DNA of 18,268 bases from an uncultured Prevotellaceae bacterium (GTDB lineage Bacteria; Bacteroidota; Bacteroidia; Bacteroidales; Bacteroidaceae): assembly GCA_947306845.1 (NCBI GenBank), contig CAMZHP010000025.1:1-18268 (forward strand). Reading direction: 5' to 3'. A program made the position numbers and the translations under genes. This document shows, one piece after another, positions 1 through 6,482 of the stretch. How positions within the stretch are numbered: position 1 is the first letter of the stretch; the number at the start of each line of letters is the position of its first letter. Under the pieces are notes generated by a model, which was not told the origin of the DNA, ran no database searches, and saw only the letters and a list, made by a program, of their open reading frames with translations.

Positions 1-998
1 TGAAGTTGCTGTTCATCTTTATGAACATATCGCTCAACTGCATTTACTACCTCGGAATGGACGGGCACGATGCCAAGACAGCCCTCTTCATCAACCTCTT
101 CTGCACAAGCATCATCACCTTCTTCTTCTGGAAAGAACTGCGAGGCTTCAGACACGGCTTTGACTCAAAGCTGCTCAAGAGGATGCTCTCTTACAGTTGG
201 CCTATCCTCATCCTCGGCATCGCCGGCGTGCTCAACCAGACCGCCGACAAAATCCTGTTCCCCTACCTCTATAAGGATGCGGACATGAAAGAACAGTTGG
301 CCATCTACGGCGCCGTTTTCAAGATAGCCATGATCATGGCGATGATCACACAGGCCTTCCGTTACGCTTACGAGCCTATTGTCTTCGGCAAGGACAAAGA
401 CAAGGACTCCAAGGAATACTACGCCGCGGCGATGAAATACTTCATCATCTTCACGCTGCTTGCCTTCCTCTTCGTGGTGGCCTACATAGACATCATCAAA
501 TACCTCATCGGCAGCGACTACTGGGTGGGACTGCGCGTGGTGCCCATCGTCATGGCTGCCGAAATCATGATGGGCATCTACTTCAACCTCTCGTTCTGGT
601 ACAAGCTCATCGACAAGACCATCTGGGGAGCCATCTTCTCAGGCATCGGATGCGTGGTGCTCTTCGCCGTCAACTATTTCTTCGTGCCCCGCTATGGATA
701 CGTTGCCTGCGCTTGGGGCGGGTTTGCCGCATACGCCACCTCCATGGTGCTCTCCTATGTAGTAGGGCAGCGTTATTACCCCATCAAATATCCTTTGGGC
801 GATATCGCCTTATACGTAGGACTTACTGTCATGGCTTTCGTAGTCATGGTCATCGTCAGGGGCAGCATGCCTCTTTGGCTATCGCTCGCTGTCAACACAC
901 TGTTCATCCTGCTATTCCTGTTTGTCGTCATCAAGCGTGACCTCCCTTTAAACGGACTTCCCTTTGTTGGAAAATATTTTAAAAAAATTGAAAATTGA
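1..998 (+). CDS. Polysaccharide (O-antigen type) flippase, 5' end cut off by the window
   Basis: This is the C-terminal part of an integral membrane protein of the MOP/MVF flippase superfamily (Wzx-like, polysaccharide biosynthesis type), which moves lipid-linked glycans across the inner membrane. The reading frame is open from the first base, so the true start lies upstream; the TTG at 6 is only the first possible start codon in view. About 330 residues are visible out of roughly 480-500 usual for the family, so about a third is missing. Hydrophobic helices alternate with short charged loops, for example a segment with LILGIAGVLNQTADKILFP that is typical of the middle of these transporters. 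The last residues (KKIEN) and the stop codon come from a heptamer repeat array (984-1030). The exact glycan cannot be read from the sequence. Family assignment is fairly sure; the specific role is inferred. Confidence 0.82.
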   Translation, partial: KLLFIFMNISLNCIYYLGMDGHDAKTALFINLFCTSIITFFFWKELRGFRHGFDSKLLKRMLSYSWPILILGIAGVLNQTADKILFPYLYKDADMKEQLAIYGAVFKIAMIMAMITQAFRYAYEPIVFGKDKDKDSKEYYAAAMKYFIIFTLLAFLFVVAYIDIIKYLIGSDYWVGLRVVPIVMAAEIMMGIYFNLSFWYKLIDKTIWGAIFSGIGCVVLFAVNYFFVPRYGYVACAWGGFAAYATSMVLSYVVGQRYYPIKYPLGDIALYVGLTVMAFVVMVIVRGSMPLWLSLAVNTLFILLFLFVVIKRDLPLNGLPFVGKYFKKIEN

Positions 999-1030
999 AA
1001 ATTGATTTCGGCTCCGCCGATTGAAAATTA
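984..1030. repeat. Heptamer array, consensus AAAATTG, interrupted by a small hairpin
   Basis: Three exact consecutive copies of AAAATTG occupy 984-1004. A short GC-rich hairpin follows (stem 1008-1012 with 1016-1020, loop TCC), and the array resumes with GATTG and AAAATTA to 1030. The array overlaps the end of the flippase gene and supplies its stop codon (996-998). The same heptamer array occurs at 15360-15394, at the end of xerD. Confidence 0.8.
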
Positions 1031-1070
1031 CAATAATAAATTCCGCCCGAACGAAGAACAAGGTAATCAC

Positions 1071-1105
1071 AATTCTTAATCCTAAATGCTTAATTCATAA
1101 TTCAA
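1071..1105. repeat. Imperfect heptamer array, consensus AATTCTT
   Basis: Five successive 7-base units read AATTCTT, AATCCTA, AATGCTT, AATTCAT and AATTCAA; each begins with AAT. The array ends six bases before the ATG of the S46 peptidase gene, so it lies in that gene's presumed 5' leader. A GC-richer 40-base core (1031-1070) separates it from the AAAATTG array at 984-1030. No match to TAnnTTTG was found between 999 and 1110, so the peptidase promoter is not located. Confidence 0.7.
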
Positions 1106-1110
1106 AAGAT

Positions 1111-3228
1111 ATGTTCAAAAAAGCAATTGTATTACTGGCTTGCGTGGCCGCCTCTTTCCAAGCCAAGGCAGACGAAGGCATGTGGACCATCTACAACCTG
1201 CCTCCACAAGTGTATGAGATCATGCAGAACGAAGGGTTCACCATGACCTACAACGACCTCTACTATGGGGAGAATGCGCTGAAAAACGCCGTGGTCAACT
1301 TCAGCGGCTACTGCTCAGGCGTGGTCGTGTCGCCCAACGGACTCGTGTTCACCAACCACCACTGCGGTTTTGAGGCTATCCGCAGCCACTCCACCGTAGA
1401 GCACGACTACATGCTCAACGGTTTCTATGCCAAGAGTTATGAGGAAGAACTGCCCAACAAAGACATGTTCGTGAGTTTCATGGTCGACCAGGCCGACATC
1501 ACCGACCGCCTCATTGCCAAAGGGTTGGACAAGATGAACAGCATGCAGCGGGAAATACTCATTGACTCACTGGAGCGCGCGCTGACCGACTCGGTGAAAC
1601 GTGCCGACAAGACCCTGCGTGTCAGCATCGACCCCTTCTTTGAGGGCAACAAGTACTACGTCACCACCTACCAGGACTTCACCGACCTGCGCCTCGTCTT
1701 CACCATCCCCAAGTCAATGGGCAAGTTCGGTGGTGAGACCGACAACTGGATGTGGCCCCGCCAAACCTGCGATTTCTCCGTCTTCCGCATCTATGCCGAC
1801 CCCAAGACCAACGGTCCGGCAGCATACAGCGAGGACAACGTGCCCTACCACCCCAAGCGCTGGGCACAAGTGTCGATGCAGGGTTATAAGGACGGCGACT
1901 TTGCCATGACCATCGGCTATCCGGGCAGCACCGAGCGCTATCTCTCCTCCTATGGCATCCAGCAGATGCGCGACGCCGAGAATACCGTGCGCGCCCAGGT
2001 GAGGGGTGTGAAACAGGATGTCATGATCAAGCACATGCGTGCCAGCGAGGCCGTACGCATCAAGTATGACAGCAAATATGCTTCGAGCTCCAACTACTGG
2101 AAGAACTCCATCGGCATGAACAAGTGCATCGACTCCATCGGCATCATCAACCAGAAAGCCGCTTTTGAGGAGCGCATCAGGCAGTGGCAGGACTCCACCG
2201 GATACCTGAAGGGCAAGCTCGACTTCCCCAAACTCAAGCAGTTGTATGCCAACAACTTCGAAGCAGTCTACACCTTCAACAACCTCATCGAGTCGTTCTG
2301 GCGCAACAACGAGTTCTTCAGCCGCGCACGGGCACTCAACAGCAGGGTGGAGATTCAGGGACCGAAAGACAACCCCAAGAAGCAATATGCCATTTTCCCC
2401 GACAATTCCGATGAGTGGGATGAGGCTCTGGAGCGCGAGGCTCTCGCCGCCATGCTCGGCAACTATGCCAAGCAGGTGGACGCCAAATACCTGCCGAAGT
2501 TCTACAAGACCATCAGCACCAAGTTTGGCAACGACTACAAGAAATATGTCGATTACCTATGGAATAAATCTGCCCTCATGAAGAAAGGCAAGAAACTGTA
2601 CATCAACAAGAAAGGCTTTAAGAAAGACCCAGGTGTGCAGTTTGGCTCCGACATCATGGACATCGTCTATGACCTGCAGGACAAGATCGGCACCAGCGGT
2701 GACGAGATAGCCACACAGGAGCGCTATCTCTGCGATGCCGTGGTGCGCATGGAGCAAGACCAGCCCCACTACAGCGATGCCAACTTCACCATGCGCCTGA
2801 GCTACGGACAGGTGGGCGAGTATCTGCTCAACGGACATCCTTCGGGCTATTACACCACCGCAGAGAGTCTGGTGGACAAGATGAAGAAGGGCAAGGAAAT
2901 CATCGACTACGAGGCCGAGCCCATCATGCACGAGCTGCTCTCTGCCAAGGATTTCTCACCCTACACCGACAAGACGACGGGCAAGATGCAACTGTGCTTC
3001 CTCACCAACAATGACATCACGGGCGGCAACAGCGGATCACCCATGTTCAACGGCAAGGGCGAGCTCATCGGACTGGCGTTCGACGGCAACTGGGACAGCC
3101 TCTCCAGCGACATCTTCTTCGACAAGCAGCTGGCACGCTGCATCGGCGTCGATATCCGCTTCGTCCTCTTCATGATGGACCGCTGGGGACATGCCGACCG
3201 GTTGCTCAAGGAGATTGACGCGAAATAG
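1111..3228 (+). CDS. Secreted S46-family dipeptidyl-peptidase, DPP7-like
   Basis: The 705-residue protein is a serine exopeptidase of family S46, which removes dipeptides from the N-terminus of peptides in the periplasm of Bacteroidetes. The start at 1111 gives a typical signal peptide (MFKKAIVLLACVAASFQAKA); the frame stays open upstream to 1021, but that stretch is repeat DNA. The mature N-terminus begins DEGMW, as usual in the family. The triad is recognisable: His84 in TNHHCG, Asp211 in TDNWMWPR and Ser641 in GGNSGSP. Known S46 enzymes carry the specificity residue 18 positions after the serine: Gly in DPP7 (bulky or hydrophobic P1) and Arg in DPP11 (acidic P1). Here that residue is Gly659 (AFDGNW), which points to DPP7. 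Length agrees with the family (about 700-720). The assignment to S46 is secure; the substrate preference is inferred. Confidence 0.93.
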   Translation: MFKKAIVLLACVAASFQAKADEGMWTIYNLPPQVYEIMQNEGFTMTYNDLYYGENALKNAVVNFSGYCSGVVVSPNGLVFTNHHCGFEAIRSHSTVEHDYMLNGFYAKSYEEELPNKDMFVSFMVDQADITDRLIAKGLDKMNSMQREILIDSLERALTDSVKRADKTLRVSIDPFFEGNKYYVTTYQDFTDLRLVFTIPKSMGKFGGETDNWMWPRQTCDFSVFRIYADPKTNGPAAYSEDNVPYHPKRWAQVSMQGYKDGDFAMTIGYPGSTERYLSSYGIQQMRDAENTVRAQVRGVKQDVMIKHMRASEAVRIKYDSKYASSSNYWKNSIGMNKCIDSIGIINQKAAFEERIRQWQDSTGYLKGKLDFPKLKQLYANNFEAVYTFNNLIESFWRNNEFFSRARALNSRVEIQGPKDNPKKQYAIFPDNSDEWDEALEREALAAMLGNYAKQVDAKYLPKFYKTISTKFGNDYKKYVDYLWNKSALMKKGKKLYINKKGFKKDPGVQFGSDIMDIVYDLQDKIGTSGDEIATQERYLCDAVVRMEQDQPHYSDANFTMRLSYGQVGEYLLNGHPSGYYTTAESLVDKMKKGKEIIDYEAEPIMHELLSAKDFSPYTDKTTGKMQLCFLTNNDITGGNSGSPMFNGKGELIGLAFDGNWDSLSSDIFFDKQLARCIGVDIRFVLFMMDRWGHADRLLKEIDAK

Positions 3229-3243
3229 GACCACACTTCATTG

Positions 3244-3365
3244 GGAGTTTAGGAGTTTAGGAGATTAGGAGTTTAGACATTACTCTTGCAAATCATCAGC
3301 CTCTACTGACGAGGTGCAATCTGTTCTATTGTCTAAACTCCTAATCTCCTAAACTCCTAAACTCC
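3244..3365. repeat. Perfect 35/36-bp inverted repeat of octamer units around a 50-base core
   Basis: The left arm (3244-3278) and right arm (3331-3365) are exact reverse complements over 35 bases, and the adjoining A3279 and T3330 extend this to 36. Each arm is four copies of an octamer, read in the right arm as CTAAACTC, CTAATCTC, CTAAACTC, CTAAACTC. The loop (3280-3329) can itself fold: TTGCA (3286-3290) with TGCAA (3315-3319) and CCTC (3300-3303) with GAGG (3311-3314). The element starts 16 bases after the S46 stop codon. It could act as a terminator or mRNA-stabilising hairpin, or be a small mobile-type repeat; no T-run follows it. A related single arm is at 15431-15478. Confidence 0.88.
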
Positions 3366-3425
3366 ATTTATCAATTATACTCATCAACTCCATTCATCAA
3401 CTATTCTCCTAATCTCCTCATCAAC
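3366..3425. repeat. Degenerate octamer array
   Basis: After the right arm of the inverted repeat the period of 8 continues with loosely related units such as TCATCAAC, TCCATTCA, TCAACTAT, TCTCCTAA, TCTCCTCA and TCAACTGT. It looks like a decayed extension of the neighbouring array. From here to the promoter at 3500 the DNA is AT-rich; I see nothing else in it. Confidence 0.55.
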
Positions 3426-3499
3426 TGTCAGAAGTTGAATATTTTTATTAAAAAAACCTCAATAATCAATAAATTACATAATAAACACAAGAAAACACG

Positions 3500-3529
3500 T
3501 TTGTATTTGCGGAATTCTGATTAAATTTG
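3500..3529 (+). promoter_or_regulatory. Bacteroidetes-type promoter for the DUF6242-bamA cluster
   Basis: TTTG at 3500-3503 is followed after 18 bases by TAAATTTG at 3522-3529, matching the -33/-7 consensus of the Bacteroidetes primary sigma factor. Transcription would begin near 3536, leaving a leader of about 95 bases before the ATG at 3632. This is the only well-matched promoter I found upstream of the envelope cluster that runs to murI. Confidence 0.75.
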
Positions 3530-3551
3530 CACCCAATTAGGCAGGCGCCAC

Positions 3552-3594
3552 GGCCTCTGCTCTTGTTTTTGCGCCCAACGCAGAGCACAGAGCC
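3552..3594 (+). other. Predicted stem-loop in the leader of the DUF6242 gene
   Basis: CTCTG at 3555-3559 pairs with CAGAG at 3588-3592, and CTC at 3560-3562 pairs with GAG at 3583-3585 across a two-base bulge; GG 3552-3553 can pair with CC 3593-3594. An inner TGCG (3570-3573) pairs with CGCA (3579-3582). A competing pairing is GGCGC (3544-3548) with GCGCC (3571-3575). The structure lies between the presumed transcription start and the start codon. I do not recognise a known riboswitch or leader. Confidence 0.4.
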
Positions 3595-3631
3595 GACCGA
3601 TGACACCAGTAAACCCAATAAAGATAAACGA

Positions 3632-5047
3632 ATGAAAAGATACTTATCGGCTTGCGTTCTCATAATGACGGCAGTCCTTCTGTTCACCTCATGTCTGAAA
3701 GGTGACGACTACGACCCAGACTTCTCCAACGACGCCGCCATTGTCTCCTTCTCGCTGGGCAATCTCACCAGGCCAATGACCACAAAATCCAAAAGTGGCA
3801 AAGACAGCACATACAACGTCACCATCACTGGCTCCAGCTACAAATTCTACATCGACCAGATCAACCATAGGATCTACAATCCCGACTCACTGCCCTACGG
3901 CACAAAAGTGAAGCGCGCGCTCTGCACCATCACCAGCAAAAACTCAGGCGTGGTGACCATCAAAAGCTTGATCAGCGACTCGCTCTTCTATTATAACAGC
4001 AAAGACTCCCTCGACTTCTCTGAGCCCCGCTTCATCAATGTACATTCTGTCGATGGGACCAACAAGGTCACCTATACCCTCAACGTCAATGTGCATCAGG
4101 AAAAGCCCGACACATTCCTGTGGCATCCCGCCGGCGAGACGGAAGCCTTCGCACGGGCAAAGACCATGAAAGCCTTCGCCCTGAACGGACGCATCATCGT
4201 CTTCACCGGATTCAATGAGGAAGGAGCCATTTACAGCAGCGAGGAGACCAATACTCCGGAGTGGAACCTGGAGATATGGGATCTCGGAAAAGCCGTGCCC
4301 TACGACATCTGTGAGAACGTCGTCGCCAACGACAAGCGAATCTACCTCAACCTCTCGGGCGACCTCTTCTACTCCCCCGATGGCGTCCATTGGGACCAAT
4401 GCGGTGAGATGTGCCCGGGACAACTGATAGGTGCCACCAACAACTATCTGTTCGCCTTGACAGAAACCGGCATCTTCCGCTCCAATGACGAAGGAGCCAC
4501 CTGGGAGGCAGAAAAGCTCGACACCGACGGCATTCTCCTGCCCACCAAAGAGTTGTCTTTCTGTAGCCTGCCCTCCAAGGTCAATGAGTCGGTGGATAAC
4601 GTCGTGTTCATTGGCAACCGCGACCCCCTCTACTTCTATGACGACCAACACGCACATGTATGGAGCAAGGTGGCCGAAAAAGAAGACGATGACGAACCAT
4701 GGATGTATGTCAGCAGCGACGACCAACCCTCCTCAGCCCTTCCACGGCTCACCTCACTGACGGCAGTAGTTTACAACGGCTACATCATCGCAGCAGGAGG
4801 CCAGGGCATCGGAGCTTGCTCCAATCTGGGATATCAGCACTTCTACCAAAGCAACGACGGCGGCGTGCTCTGGTTGAGAAACAAGACATTCAAGCTGCCC
4901 GATGACTTCATTTGTGGCGACGCATTCGCCATGACTGTCGACAGCAGCAATTACATCTGGCTCATCTGCAGCGAGACAGGCATCACCTGGCGCGGACGAA
5001 TGAGCGGAGAGAACAGCAGCAAGAACCAGACATCATTCACTGAGTAA
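3632..5047 (+). CDS. DUF6242-type lipoprotein with Asp-box (propeller-like) repeats
   Basis: The 471-residue protein begins with a lipoprotein signal ending in LFTSC, so Cys21 would be acylated. The following residues (CLKGDDYD) are charged, like the export signals of surface lipoproteins in Bacteroidetes. The N-terminal part (about 35-170) has the look of the DUF6242 family, including TGSSYKFYIDQ and repeated SxDSL segments. The rest carries three Asp-box-like motifs of the form SxDxGxxW: SPDGVHW near residue 248, SNDEGATW near 284 and SNDGGVLW near 407. Such motifs mark beta-propellers of the BNR/sialidase type. No enzymatic residues are evident. The start at 3632 is chosen because the frame upstream to 3527 overlaps the promoter. 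The gene ends eight bases before the DUF6089 gene. Its role is unknown; family naming is from memory of conserved motifs. Confidence 0.8.
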   Translation: MKRYLSACVLIMTAVLLFTSCLKGDDYDPDFSNDAAIVSFSLGNLTRPMTTKSKSGKDSTYNVTITGSSYKFYIDQINHRIYNPDSLPYGTKVKRALCTITSKNSGVVTIKSLISDSLFYYNSKDSLDFSEPRFINVHSVDGTNKVTYTLNVNVHQEKPDTFLWHPAGETEAFARAKTMKAFALNGRIIVFTGFNEEGAIYSSEETNTPEWNLEIWDLGKAVPYDICENVVANDKRIYLNLSGDLFYSPDGVHWDQCGEMCPGQLIGATNNYLFALTETGIFRSNDEGATWEAEKLDTDGILLPTKELSFCSLPSKVNESVDNVVFIGNRDPLYFYDDQHAHVWSKVAEKEDDDEPWMYVSSDDQPSSALPRLTSLTAVVYNGYIIAAGGQGIGACSNLGYQHFYQSNDGGVLWLRNKTFKLPDDFICGDAFAMTVDSSNYIWLICSETGITWRGRMSGENSSKNQTSFTE

Positions 5048-5055
5048 ACCGCCCC

Positions 5056-5736
5056 ATGAGAAAGCCGCTCCTCCTGTTCCTCATGCTCCTGCCCGCACTG
5101 ACCTACGCGCAGGGCGACGTGGAGTACCGCATGGAGATTGGCGGCGGACTGGGAATGCTCACCTACGAGGGCGACTTCAACGGCAGCATCCTGAAAATCG
5201 GACAGCCCATGGCCGCCGCAGTGCTTCGCAGAAACATCAACCCCTACCACGGGTTCAGGCTCCATCTTGGCGTGGGCAAGCTGAAAGGCTCATCCAAAGA
5301 CGTAAAGACCTACTATCCGGGAATGGCGGACACACCCTATGAGTTCAGCAACCTGATGGGTGACCTCAGTGCCACCTATGAATATAACTTCTGGCCCTAC
5401 GGCACCGGCCGCGACTACCGCGGCGCCAAGCGACTGACACCCTTCATCGCCATCGGCCTGGGAGCCACCTTCGTCAAGACCGACGACGAGAACGTCTTCA
5501 CCGCCAACCTGCCCATAGGCGCTGGCGTGAAATACAAGTTGGCCGACCGCCTCAACCTCGGCGTGGAATGGAACATCCACTTCTCGCTGAGCGACAAGCT
5601 CGACGGACGCGCCGACCCTTACCTCATCAAAAGCAGCGGGCTCTTCAAGAACACCGACTGCTATTCAGCCCTGAAGGTGACACTCACCTACAGTTTCATG
5701 GCCAAATGCAGAACATGTCACAACGATGATGAATAA
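5056..5736 (+). CDS. DUF6089-type outer-membrane beta-barrel protein
   Basis: The 226-residue product starts with a signal peptide ([19 protein letters not shown]) and continues with alternating aromatic and polar strands such as [40 protein letters not shown] and [16 protein letters not shown], which fits an eight-to-ten-stranded outer-membrane barrel. It resembles the DUF6089 family, whose gene commonly precedes uppS in Bacteroidetes. [10 protein letters not shown] tail follows the last strand and contains a CxxC pair; this would face the periplasm if the last strand is the C-terminal one, but the usual terminal aromatic residue is absent. The gene overlaps uppS by 11 bases, which suggests coupled translation. 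Function is not known; a role in envelope organisation is inferred only from position. Confidence 0.8.
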   Translation: MRKPLLLFLMLLPALTYAQGDVEYRMEIGGGLGMLTYEGDFNGSILKIGQPMAAAVLRRNINPYHGFRLHLGVGKLKGSSKDVKTYYPGMADTPYEFSNLMGDLSATYEYNFWPYGTGRDYRGAKRLTPFIAIGLGATFVKTDDENVFTANLPIGAGVKYKLADRLNLGVEWNIHFSLSDKLDGRADPYLIKSSGLFKNTDCYSALKVTLTYSFMAKCRTCHNDDE

Positions 5737-6466
5737 TTTGGATCCCAACCGCATTCCCCAGCACATCGCCATCATCATGGACGGCAACGGGCGCTGGGCA
5801 CTGGAGCAGGGAAAGCCCCGCAGCTTCGGACATCAGGCAGGCGTCGACACCGTCAGGCGCATCACCTCAGAGTGCACACGCCTCGGTGTGAAGTTCCTCA
5901 CCCTCTACACCTTCTCCACAGAAAACTGGAACCGCCCCACCGACGAGATCGCCTCGCTGATGAGCCTCGTGCTTTCATCCCTCGAGGACGAGATCTTCAT
6001 GAAGAACAACGTGAGGTTCCGCGTAGTGGGCGAGATAGAACGGCTGCCCCAGGACGTGCAGGACAAACTGCAAGAGACGATGGACCACACCGCCGCCAAT
6101 ACCGCCATGCAGATGGTGGTGGCACTGAGCTATTCGTCGCGGTGGGAAATCACACGCGCCACAAGACTCATCGCCGAGCAGGTGAAGGCAGGAGTCATCA
6201 ATCCCGAAGACATCGACGAGCAAATGATATCCCAAAACCTGGTGACCAACTTCATGCCCGACCCCGACCTGCTCATCCGCACCGGAGCCGAGGTGAGGGT
6301 GTCCAACTACCTGCTGTGGCAGATTGCCTACAGCGAGCTGTACTTCTGCGACACCTATTGGCCCAACTTCATGGAGGAGGACCTGCATGAGGCCATCCGC
6401 GTCTACCAAAGCCGCCAGAGACGGTTTGGCAAGACAGAGGCACAGGTAGAGGACGATAACGCATAA
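5726..6466 (+). CDS. uppS: Undecaprenyl diphosphate synthase (isoprenyl transferase)
   Basis: This cytosolic cis-prenyltransferase condenses isopentenyl diphosphate onto farnesyl diphosphate to make the C55 lipid carrier for peptidoglycan and surface glycans. The 246 residues match the family length. Visible motifs are [12 protein letters not shown] with catalytic Asp19, the FGHQAG segment, [14 protein letters not shown], and [19 protein letters not shown] followed by YSELYF with the Mg-binding Glu. The usual RTGGE is RTGAE here. Start: ATG at 5726 within the end of the DUF6089 gene; the ATG at 5729 is equally possible. It lies 16 bases before bamA, the common order in Bacteroidetes, joining carrier synthesis and outer-membrane biogenesis. 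Confidence 0.97.
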   Translation: MMNNLDPNRIPQHIAIIMDGNGRWALEQGKPRSFGHQAGVDTVRRITSECTRLGVKFLTLYTFSTENWNRPTDEIASLMSLVLSSLEDEIFMKNNVRFRVVGEIERLPQDVQDKLQETMDHTAANTAMQMVVALSYSSRWEITRATRLIAEQVKAGVINPEDIDEQMISQNLVTNFMPDPDLLIRTGAEVRVSNYLLWQIAYSELYFCDTYWPNFMEEDLHEAIRVYQSRQRRFGKTEAQVEDDNA

Positions 6467-6482
6467 GAAACCAAAAGACAGA

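Noticed and set aside
1021..1110. Longer start for the S46 peptidase
   Set aside because: The stretch is heptamer repeat and core DNA, and the signal peptide begins at 1111.
1714..2385. 223-codon minus-strand frame inside the S46 gene
   Set aside because: Antisense shadow of a conserved enzyme; no recognisable domain.
3244..3365. Invertible promoter flanked by inverted repeats
   Set aside because: No TAnnTTTG box is visible in the loop, and the octamer arms do not look like an invertase site; kept only as an inverted repeat.
3244..3425. CRISPR array
   Set aside because: The repeats are 8 bases long and continuous, with no spacers of regular length, and there are no cas genes.
3944..4726. 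260-codon minus-strand frame inside the DUF6242 gene
   Set aside because: It mirrors a well-supported lipoprotein gene and has the Val/Gly/His-rich composition typical of antisense frames in GC-rich genes.
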